From Alphaproteobacteria bacterium (GTDB lineage: Bacteria > Pseudomonadota > Alphaproteobacteria > Caulobacterales > Maricaulaceae): 64,000 nucleotides of DNA. Positions within the stretch are counted from its first letter, which is position 1; each line of letters opens with the position of its first letter. The notes under the pieces were generated by a model. The model saw nothing but the letters and a program-made list of their open reading frames with translations, made no database searches and was not told the DNA's origin. Shown in pieces: positions 57,280 to 64,000 of this stretch. The position numbers and the translations under genes were made by a program. The stretch spans positions 62,001 to 126,000 of the forward strand of contig JAJRSJ010000027.1 of assembly GCA_024278855.1 (NCBI GenBank). The letters are read 5' to 3'.

Positions 57280-59262
57280 ATGTCAGAAGCACCGACAACA
57301 GGAGCCGCGACCACACATCAAGCCGCACATCAAATTTCTGATGATAGCAGCCATATAACAACGCCTGTTTCATCTGATTATAGCAAGTCCCCTAAAGTTA
57401 CGAACACAAGAGGCGCTAAGCACACACCAACTTCGCTTAAACTGGTAAAGCGGGTTAAAATCAACCATGAGCGCGACGAACTTTTGACCGATTTTGGCAA
57501 AACCACCTTGGTTGACCGTTACCTCCTGCCTGAAGAAAGCTACCAGGACATGTTTGTCCGCGTCGCCGAGCATTACGCCGACAAGGACGACCCGGCCCAC
57601 GCCCAGCGCCTGTATGATTATATGTCCAAACTTTGGTTCATGCCTGCCACACCTATTCTCTCAAACGGCGGCGCCAAGCGCGGCCTGCCCATATCGTGCT
57701 TCTTAAATGCCGTAGACGATAGCCTTGATAGCATTGTTGAGGTATGGAACGAAAATGTCTGGCTCGCCTCCAACGGCGGCGGTATTGGTACCTATTGGGG
57801 CAATGTCCGCTCTATCGGCGAAAAAATTGGTCGGGCCGGTAAAACATCCGGCATTATTCCGTTTATCCGGGTCATGGACAGTTTGACTTTAGCCATTTCC
57901 CAAGGCTCATTACGCCGGGGTTCTGCCGCTGTCTATCTGGACATTCACCACCCAGAAATTGAGGAGTTTCTCGAAATCCGTAAACCGAGCGGCGACTTTA
58001 ACCGCAAAAGTCTGAACCTGCATCACGGCCTCAACATCACCGACGAATTTATGGAAGCGGTACGGGACGGGGATGAATTCGCCCTGCGTTCGCCCAAGAC
58101 AAAAGAAATTATCAAGAAGATCGACGCCCGTAAATTATGGCAAAAAATCCTGGAAATGCGCTTGCAGACCGGCGAGCCATATATGGTGTTTTCAGATACG
58201 GTCAACAAAGCGTTGGCGACGCACCAAAAGGAACAAGGCCTACGCGTACAGCAATCCAATTTGTGTGCCGAGATTATGCTGGCCACGGGTAAAGACAAAT
58301 CCGGGCGGCAACGTACCGCCGTGTGTTGTTTGTCATCGGTCAATGCCGAATTGTTTGAAGAGTGGAAAGACGACGAAAACTTCATCGAAGACATATTGCG
58401 GTTTTTGGATAATGTCTTGCAGGACTATATCGACAATGCGCCCGAAAAAATGGCGGACGCGGTTTATTCGGCCCACAGAGAACGTTCCGTCGGGCTTGGC
58501 CTGATGGGTTTTCATTCTATGCTCCAAGCCAAAGGTGTACCGTTTGAAAGCGGTATGGCCAAGGCCATGAACAAACGCTTGTTCAAACATATTCGCACGC
58601 AAGCCGATGCAGTCAGTGTCAAATTAGCCGTCGAGCGCGGGGCTTGCCCGGACGCGGCAGATGCAGGCATGATGGCAAGGTTCTCCCATAAACTGGCCGT
58701 GGCCCCGACCGCGTCTATTTCGATCATATGCGGCGGTACATCGGCGGGTATTGAGCCGATTCCGGCCAATATCTACACCCACAAAACCCTGTCAGGTTCG
58801 TTTACGGTGCGCAACAAACATCTGGAAGCCGTGCTTGAGCAAAAAAATGCCAACACGCCGGAGGTCTGGAACTCTATGTTGGAGCAAGAAGGCTCCGTTG
58901 CTCATTTGGACGAATTATCCGAGGACGAAAAGGCAGTATTTCGCACCGCATTTGAGCTTGACCAGCGCTGGATTATTGAACTGGCCGCCGACCGCGCGCC
59001 GCTGATTTGCCAAGCCCAGAGCCTGAATATTTTCATCCCCGGCGACGTGAATAAATGGGATCTGCACATGCTGCACTGGAATGCTTGGGAAAAAGGCATT
59101 AAATCTTTGTATTATTGCCGCTCAAAATCCGTGCAGCGTGCCGCATTTGCGGGCAGTGGGGACAAGCCAACAAATGACCAGGCGGGCGAGGTGGACGACA
59201 TGCAAGCCGCTATGCAAGCCGCCGCCCCGACGGATTACGACGAATGTCTGGCGTGCCAGTAG
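57280..59262 (+). CDS. nrdA: Class I ribonucleoside-diphosphate reductase alpha subunit
   Basis: NrdA carries the active site that turns ribonucleotides into deoxyribonucleotides. Blocks are MPATPILSNGGAKRGLPISC (active-site Cys), GGGIGTYWGNVRSIGEK, SNLCAEIML, and the C-terminal YDECLACQ tail with redox cysteines. At 660 aa it is shorter than E. coli NrdA, and no ATP-cone is seen at the N-terminus, so the allosteric overall-activity site appears absent. I chose the ATG at 57280 after GGGGGAATT. nrdB is not next to it. The upstream region holds CtrA- and NrdR-type boxes. Confidence 0.95.
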   Translation: MSEAPTTGAATTHQAAHQISDDSSHITTPVSSDYSKSPKVTNTRGAKHTPTSLKLVKRVKINHERDELLTDFGKTTLVDRYLLPEESYQDMFVRVAEHYADKDDPAHAQRLYDYMSKLWFMPATPILSNGGAKRGLPISCFLNAVDDSLDSIVEVWNENVWLASNGGGIGTYWGNVRSIGEKIGRAGKTSGIIPFIRVMDSLTLAISQGSLRRGSAAVYLDIHHPEIEEFLEIRKPSGDFNRKSLNLHHGLNITDEFMEAVRDGDEFALRSPKTKEIIKKIDARKLWQKILEMRLQTGEPYMVFSDTVNKALATHQKEQGLRVQQSNLCAEIMLATGKDKSGRQRTAVCCLSSVNAELFEEWKDDENFIEDILRFLDNVLQDYIDNAPEKMADAVYSAHRERSVGLGLMGFHSMLQAKGVPFESGMAKAMNKRLFKHIRTQADAVSVKLAVERGACPDAADAGMMARFSHKLAVAPTASISIICGGTSAGIEPIPANIYTHKTLSGSFTVRNKHLEAVLEQKNANTPEVWNSMLEQEGSVAHLDELSEDEKAVFRTAFELDQRWIIELAADRAPLICQAQSLNIFIPGDVNKWDLHMLHWNAWEKGIKSLYYCRSKSVQRAAFAGSGDKPTNDQAGEVDDMQAAMQAAAPTDYDECLACQ

Positions 59263-59314
59263 TCTATCCCGTCGGCGATTTGCGCCCTTGCATTGGGTGT
59301 TCAGTTTACCGACC

Positions 59315-59343
59315 TTGATATTTTGCCAAATTTGTGCTAGTCT
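59315..59343 (+). promoter_or_regulatory. Candidate promoter of the small membrane protein
   Basis: TTGATA (59315-59320) and TAGTCT (59338-59343) are separated by 17 bases, about 30 bases before the ATG at 59374. Confidence 0.45.
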
Positions 59344-59373
59344 CTACCCGTTACAATAAAAACGGGGGAAATT

Positions 59374-59829
59374 ATGACGGATACAAGCGAACATAAATTA
59401 CCGGTCTGGTTCTGGGTTATTACCGTTTTGGCACTGCTGTGGTATCTTTTCGGTGTTTACCAAGCCTATTGGGCCAGCACGGCCACACGCGAGGCCTTAC
59501 AGCCTTATCTAGACGACAAAACCATGACACCCGCATATGCAGACTTTATCCTGTCTTATCCCGCTTGGGCGCAGGGTGCGTTTTGGCTCGCCACTGTCAG
59601 CGGTGTTTTAGGGGCAATTTGCCTCTTGTTGCGCAAATCTATCGCCGTGCCGCTGTTTGGGCTGTCCGCGCTTGGTGCTGTCGTCATGTACGGGTATAAT
59701 TATGTGCTGAGCGGCAAGGCGAGTGTCTTCACCGGGTTTGACCATGTCATAACGGTGGCTGTAGTCCTCATCGCATTTTTTATGTTTGGGTTTGCGCGCA
59801 ATAAAAAAGCCGAAAACTGGCTAAAGTGA
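59374..59829 (+). CDS. Four-helix membrane protein of unknown function
   Basis: A 151-aa protein with four hydrophobic helices: VWFWVITVLALLWYLFGVYQ, GAFWLATVSGVLGAICLLL, VPLFGLSALGAVVMYGYNYV and VITVAVVLIAFFMFGFA. The first helix is followed by a soluble loop. The arrangement is a simple inner-membrane protein; similar proteins are common in alphaproteobacteria as unnamed families. GGGGGAAATT precedes the ATG. It ends just before a bidirectional terminator shared with rpmE. Confidence 0.75.
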   Translation: MTDTSEHKLPVWFWVITVLALLWYLFGVYQAYWASTATREALQPYLDDKTMTPAYADFILSYPAWAQGAFWLATVSGVLGAICLLLRKSIAVPLFGLSALGAVVMYGYNYVLSGKASVFTGFDHVITVAVVLIAFFMFGFARNKKAENWLK

Positions 59830-59851
59830 AACTGTCAAGGATTTAGGCCAT

Positions 59852-59880
59852 AAAAAAACCCGCCTCATGGCGGGTTTTTC
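59852..59880. terminator. Bidirectional rho-independent terminator
   Basis: AAAAAAACCCGCC-TCAT-GGCGGGTTTTT has A-run and T-run flanks and serves the plus-strand membrane protein gene and the minus-strand rpmE. Confidence 0.92.
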
Positions 59881-59896
59881 TGTGTTTGTATTTGCG

Positions 59897-60115
59897 CTAT
59901 ACAAAACCTTTGAACTTGTCCTTGAAGCGCGAAACGCGACCGCCTCTATCCAGAAGCTTTTGCCCGCCGCCCGTCCAGGCCGGGTGGGAAGAGGCGTCGA
60001 TATCCAAAACCAGGGTATCGCCTTCTTTGCCGTAGGTTGAACGGGTCATATATTCTGTGCCGTCCGTCATCACCACTTTGATGGTGTGATAATCGGGGTG
60101 TAAATCTTTTTTCAT
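59897..60115 (-). CDS. rpmE: 50S ribosomal protein L31
   Basis: L31 of the large subunit. The 72-aa product starts [19 protein letters not shown] and has THP-like [23 protein letters not shown]. The zinc-binding CxxC pair seen in some L31 proteins is absent, so it is the C-minus type common in alphaproteobacteria. The ORF track starts two codons earlier. Confidence 0.96.
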   Translation of the reverse strand: MKKDLHPDYHTIKVVMTDGTEYMTRSTYGKEGDTLVLDIDASSHPAWTGGGQKLLDRGGRVSRFKDKFKGFV

Positions 60116-60197
60116 TGTCAATTCCTAAATAAATAACGGGTTCAAGCCTTAGTGGTCCCCCGCTAGCGGCGCTCTATAGAGCAAGACAAAACCGAAA

Positions 60198-61211
60198 TCA
60201 AGCGGCTGTTGCGGGAAGTTTCACCTTATCTTTTTTCGGTCCCTTATTCTGCCCCTCATTTTCGGTTTCGCAATCCGTGACAATGTGCAAATGCGGATGC
60301 TCAATATAGGCGGACGGGGCGCCGTGTCTGAAATGTTTTTGATCTTGCAACAAAGCATCGACAATAAAATCAAATGCGGCGCGTACCCGCGCACTTTTTT
60401 TCAAATCCTCATGGGCAACCACCCATAAATCCTCAACCCGCTCCAACTCCGGCAAGACTTTGATCAGCCCCATTTCCGCCGGATGGGCGGCGTGGCCCAG
60501 CATACCAATCCCGTAGCCGGCCAAAACTGCATTAAAATGGGCCATAAGATTATTGGTGTGCATGACGGTGCGCGGCATGGGCAAAAGTTTACCAGCACTG
60601 TCCAAAGGCCAAAAGGTCTCTGGCCCCAAATTTAAACGCACCCCATCATGGTTGAGCAAATCTGCGGGTGTTTTGGGCGTGCCTCTCTTGTCCAGATATT
60701 CCTTTGATGCATAAAGCCCGAAACCAAAACTGGTAACGCGCCGCCCGACCAAGCTGTTTTGGGTGCCTGGCCCAATCCAACGCAGAGCAATATCCGCCTC
60801 GCGTTGGGCCAGATTAAGCGAGCGGATATCAACATTGATATCAACAATAATATCCGGATTATCGCGGCGAAAGCGCTGCATTATGGCTGGCAGCCAAAAA
60901 TCGCCAATCCCCTCGGAAGCCGTGATCATCACCGGGCCGACCAAAGAATGCTCAAGGGTGGCGGACGAGCGGGTGATGGCATCAGCCTCCGCCTCCATAC
61001 GCCTAACATGATCAAGCACCAGATAGCCAAATTCGGTTGGTGACAACCGCCCCTCTTCTTTGGTCAACAAAGGCGCGCCAAATCTTTGTTCAAGGGCTTT
61101 CATGCGCCGCCCAACGGTGGGCTGGCTAATGCCAAGTTGTTCGCCAGCCGCCGTTAGGCTGCCAGTTTCGGCAACGGCGAGGAGAATAGGATAGTCGGAC
61201 CAGTTGTTCAT
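60198..61211 (-). CDS. LysR-family transcriptional regulator
   Basis: A 337-aa LTTR. The winged HTH is at residues ~5-60: LLAVAETGSLTAAGEQLGISQPTVGRRMKALEQRFG. The ligand-binding domain follows (MITASEGIGDFWLPAIMQRF, ADIALRWIGPG). It has the longer C-terminus (~30 extra residues, Lys/Glu-rich) compared with typical 300-aa members. The start at MNNWSDYPIL fits the family. It is divergent from the TPR gene. Confidence 0.93.
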   Translation of the reverse strand: MNNWSDYPILLAVAETGSLTAAGEQLGISQPTVGRRMKALEQRFGAPLLTKEEGRLSPTEFGYLVLDHVRRMEAEADAITRSSATLEHSLVGPVMITASEGIGDFWLPAIMQRFRRDNPDIIVDINVDIRSLNLAQREADIALRWIGPGTQNSLVGRRVTSFGFGLYASKEYLDKRGTPKTPADLLNHDGVRLNLGPETFWPLDSAGKLLPMPRTVMHTNNLMAHFNAVLAGYGIGMLGHAAHPAEMGLIKVLPELERVEDLWVVAHEDLKKSARVRAAFDFIVDALLQDQKHFRHGAPSAYIEHPHLHIVTDCETENEGQNKGPKKDKVKLPATAA

Positions 61212-61244
61212 ACAAATATGTATAATACTCCTGCAAATTAAGTC

Positions 61245-61274
61245 AATTGTATTCTCATATGAACTACACATATG
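61245..61274. promoter_or_regulatory. LysR/TPR divergent control region
   Basis: Two CATATG palindromes 13 bp apart (CATATGAACTACACATATG) lie in the ~90-bp gap between the LysR and TPR genes, where an LTTR normally binds to control both. This is inference from position. Confidence 0.4.
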
Positions 61275-61304
61275 TTAGTTAGTTCATCAAAACAGGAGAC
61301 AGAT

Positions 61305-61808
61305 ATGAACATTTCCCCCACCCCGACCTTAACTAAAGCCCTAATTGCCGCGACATTTTTTGCAGGTGTAGCCAGCACAGCCAATATCGTAGCAGCCAGT
61401 GAGACCTCAAATAGTGAAACCTCAGCCACGACGCCGCAATTTACGGCCCAACACTCCACAAAACGCGTGGTCAACAAAGGCTTTAGCGCCTACACAAAAG
61501 GCGATTTTTCCAAATCCGTAGCCTATAGCCGCTATGCCCTACAACAAGGCCTGAAAAAATCCCACAAAACAATTGTCTATAACAATCTATGCGCCGCCCT
61601 CGGCACCCAAGGTCGTTACGCCGACGCAGTAGAGGCTTGTGACAAAGCATTGGAACTCACCCCGGCCAATTGGCAAGCCTATTCAAACCGCGCCGCCGCC
61701 AACTGGCTAGCCGGAGATAAGCTACAAGCCCGGCAAGATATAGAAAGTGCCAAAGCAATCGACGGACAGGCACCGGAGATCACGTATAATGTGAATGTGT
61801 TTGGCTAA
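61305..61808 (+). CDS. Exported TPR protein
   Basis: A 167-aa protein with a signal peptide (LIAATFFAGVASTANIVAA), a Ser/Thr-rich spacer and tetratricopeptide repeats: YTKGDFSKSVAYSRYALQQG, NLCAALGTQGRYADAVEACD and ALELTPANWQAYSNRAAAN. TPRs mediate protein contacts. Its role is unknown. The ATG at 61305 has AGGAGACAGAT upstream. It is divergent from the LysR gene and could be its target. Confidence 0.75.
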   Translation: MNISPTPTLTKALIAATFFAGVASTANIVAASETSNSETSATTPQFTAQHSTKRVVNKGFSAYTKGDFSKSVAYSRYALQQGLKKSHKTIVYNNLCAALGTQGRYADAVEACDKALELTPANWQAYSNRAAANWLAGDKLQARQDIESAKAIDGQAPEITYNVNVFG

Positions 61809-61817
61809 AAACTATCT

Positions 61818-61844
61818 CCTTCCCCCATTTTTCATGGGGGAAGG
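61818..61844. terminator. Perfect hairpin after the TPR gene
   Basis: CCTTCCCCCAT-TTTTC-ATGGGGGAAGG is an 11-bp perfect stem just after the TPR stop. There is no T-run on the plus strand, so it may act as a terminator-like or stabilising hairpin. Confidence 0.55.
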
Positions 61845-61929
61845 AAAACGCGCAGTGCGCAAACTATCTTTCACTGGCGGATACGCGGTGATTCTTGGCG
61901 GTTAATCCTCCAAAGTAGCCGTTAGAAGG

Positions 61930-62409
61930 TCACTCTAAAAGCCAAAGGTGAGGTTGTGAATCAATTACGTCTTGAACGCACCTATCATCCCAAGGAAAAA
62001 AACCTTGTTGTGCTCCCGGCCAAACAATTTGATAAACTTCAGGATTACCTGTGTTTCCAGTTTCACGCCAAAACCAATTCGCAGATGTAGTAAATTCTGT
62101 ATATAAGTCTTTATGACTAGCTTTTCGGGTTATGCAGTCAAATCCCTCTAATAATCCCCGCCAACGCATGCCATCGACTGGGGTAGCTCCGTTTTCCACT
62201 TGACGAAAAACTTCCCATATCATGTGGTTCATTACGTTTGTCGGGAGGCCAAAGACGATAAATTCTGGGGCATTAAGAGATTTTGTAAAGCCAACTGAAT
62301 AAGCAAAATCTGGCTGCTTGCCCTCATTATCGAATACATAGGTAAATTGCCATCCATGTTTTTCAACCATGGAAAAAAGCTTGTGTTCATAATCAGAGTA
62401 AGATGTCAT
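61930..62409 (-). CDS. DUF4262 domain protein
   Basis: A 159-aa protein of the DUF4262 family: WQFTYVFDNEGKQPDFAYSVGF, PEFIVFGLP, the central His/Trp-rich strands and the C-terminal VYQIVWPGAQQGFFPWDD. Function is unknown; the family is often found scattered in accessory DNA. The codon use and AT content look slightly lower in GC than the neighbours (impression, not counted). It diverges from the DEAD-box gene. Confidence 0.85.
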   Translation of the reverse strand: MTSYSDYEHKLFSMVEKHGWQFTYVFDNEGKQPDFAYSVGFTKSLNAPEFIVFGLPTNVMNHMIWEVFRQVENGATPVDGMRWRGLLEGFDCITRKASHKDLYTEFTTSANWFWRETGNTGNPEVYQIVWPGAQQGFFPWDDRCVQDVIDSQPHLWLLE

Positions 62410-62550
62410 ATTAAGATGCTAGCAAAGCTAATCTTCATTGCCAACCTTAACGCCTGCTTTTGCCTTCAACCCACCCCCATAACCACCTAAAGCTTGCGTC
62501 CCTGCGCCAAACCCCTATAGAGCGGCTACACTTTAACCAAATCGTAATTT

Positions 62551-64000
62551 ATGCTCACCCCATCTCAAACCAAACCCCAAACCGTCTTTGCCGATCTCGG
62601 CTTGTCCTCGCCCATTTTGAAAAAATTGGAGCGGCAGGGCTATGAGCATCCTACGCCTATTCAGGCCGGGGCCATCCCGCTTATATTGGCGGGCAAGGAT
62701 GTGGTAGGTTTGGCGCAGACCGGTACGGGGAAAACCGCCGCTTTTACTCTGCCGCTTTTGCAGCGTGTCCAGGAAGCACTTGATCGCGACAGCGGTCATG
62801 AAAACATCAAACGCGCCATTCGGGTTCTCATCCTGACCCCGACCCGCGAACTGGCGGCGCAAATTGACAAGGCTGTGCGAAATTACGGCGAGAACCTGAC
62901 CACTCGCTCCGCCTGCGTAGTTGGGGGTGTGAACATGAAACGCCAAATTAAACCGCTCAAGCAGGGGGTTGATTTGTTGGTGGCAACGCCCGGACGGCTG
63001 GAAGATTTACTGGGCCAAAAAATCATCACCCTTGACTGGATCGAGACCGTGGTGCTCGACGAAGCTGACCAGATGCTCGACATTGGCTTTATGCCGGCCA
63101 TCAAACGCATATTGGCCCTGACCCCCAAGGCCCGCCAGACGCTGTTGTTCTCCGCCACCATGCCGCGCCAAATCCGCGAACTGGCCAATAAATATATGAA
63201 AGCCCGGTGGAAATCTCCGTTTCCCCGGCCTCCAAAACCGCTGACAATGTCGCCCAAAGCGTCATGTTTATCGCCCAGCCTGACAAGACCAAGGCGGCCA
63301 TTGCTCTGTTGAAAACCTACAAAAACAAACGGGTGATTTTATTTGCCCGCACCAAGAGAGGCTGCGACCGGATTGCCAAACGCTTAAACGCTAACGGCCT
63401 CAGCGCCCAGCCCATTCACGGTAATAGATCGCAAAACCAACGCACCCGCACCCTGGACGCATTTCGGGCCGGCGAGGTCGATATATTGGTGGCCACAGAT
63501 GTAGCGGCGCGGGGCATTGATATACCGGGCGTCGAGCTTGTGCTTAATTTTGACCTGCCGCAAGTGGCCGAGGCCTATGTGCACCGGATTGGCCGCACGG
63601 GCCGGGCCGGGAAATCCGGAACGGCCATCGCATTTTGTAACGACGAAGAAAGCGCCATGCTGCGCGACATAGAAAAAATCATCAAACAAAGAATACCGGT
63701 GCGTAAAGACGACGGCAAAGTCGAAGCCCAAGCCCAATGGGACCCGACCAAAAATCCGAAAGCCGAACGCACATTTGACCACCTTAAACAGCGCGACACG
63801 GAAGCCTACGAACCGGACAGCCATCAAGGCGAAGCCAAAGGCCCAAAAGGACATGATAAACAAGGGTTCGGCGAAAAACGCAAAGCTCAACCAGACCCAA
63901 AAAACACCCCGCGCAAGCGCCGGCGCAAAAAACCTAAATCCAAAAAACCCGGCCCAAACATACCTGAACAAAAAAACCCAAAGCAGGAAAAACCAACCGC
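62551..64000 (+). CDS. DEAD-box RNA helicase (frameshifted, 3' partial)
   Basis: A RhlE-type ATP-dependent RNA helicase. The N-terminal RecA domain has [21 protein letters not shown] (motif I), [16 protein letters not shown] (II) and LFSATMP (III). The frame is lost near 63203: ORF 62551-63312 ends, while the helicase-C domain continues in another frame ([40 protein letters not shown]). One extra C in AGCCCGG gives [10 protein letters not shown] and restores a continuous protein. The Lys/Pro-rich C-terminus runs off the window. The break is likely a sequencing error. Confidence 0.88.

Noticed and set aside
56967-57341. ORF of 124 aa upstream of nrdA
   Set aside because: It covers the promoter and boxes, has no family match and no ribosome site, and overlaps nrdA out of frame.

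Overview
The window reads as chromosomal DNA of an alphaproteobacterium, most likely a Caulobacter/Hyphomonas/Maricaulis-type lineage of moderate GC. The lineage call rests on an alpha-type SspB, the alphaproteobacterial families TIGR02301, DUF4169 and RHH_4, the dnaA-rpsT adjacency, the xseB-ispA-dxs cluster, TTGAC-N17 promoters and CtrA-type TTAA-N7-TTAA boxes. It is gene-dense, mostly housekeeping, with no prophage, rRNA, tRNA or CRISPR array that I can see.

Layout. 1-6.6 kb: the end of an ABC ATPase, a permease fused to an M1 peptidase-like domain, a TonB-C/TPR protein and prmA. 6.6-16.7 kb, mostly minus strand: RHH_4, DUF4169 and fumC as an overlapping trio, sspB, an acyltransferase-like membrane protein (plus), dnaA, rpsT, nnr, an enoyl-CoA hydratase, a PepSY-like protein and mutM. 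16.8-19.8 kb: a frameshifted TonB-dependent receptor and a doubly damaged ubiE. 19.9-25 kb: two lipoproteins (one a poly-proline HEWGH metalloprotease), a MITE-like element and gyrB. 25-29 kb: a 5'-nucleotidase lipoprotein and a frameshifted MddA-like methyltransferase, each followed by a copy of the same roughly 250-bp structured repeat ending in a terminator, then DUF1223. 29-33 kb: lolA, xthA, and higBA overlapping pyrC. 33-42.8 kb: yedK, yaaA, an FAD oxidoreductase, tsaC, yceI, then lepB, a histidine phosphatase, xseB, ispA and dxs. 42.8-47.3 kb: three glycine-zipper proteins with repetitive tails around an S9 peptidase. 47.4-56.7 kb: a saccharopine-dehydrogenase-like/DUF4166 protein, aroC, a mini J-domain protein, pdxH, membrane proteins and a vWA protein with five repeats. 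56.7-64 kb: a regulated nrdA, rpmE, LysR, a TPR protein, DUF4262 and a frameshifted DEAD-box helicase running off the end.

The main novelties are (i) the duplicated, terminator-ended element at 26.77-27.03 and 27.95-28.19 kb, whose two copies differ by a compensatory base-pair change, so it looks like a structured small RNA; (ii) higBA, whose antitoxin stop overlaps the start of pyrC; (iii) an nrdA control region with two exact TTAA-N7-TTAA boxes plus an NrdR-type box; and (iv) a 272-bp MITE-like palindromic element. Four genes are each broken by what looks like one missing base, mostly in homopolymers, so sequencing or consensus error is a serious alternative to real pseudogenes.
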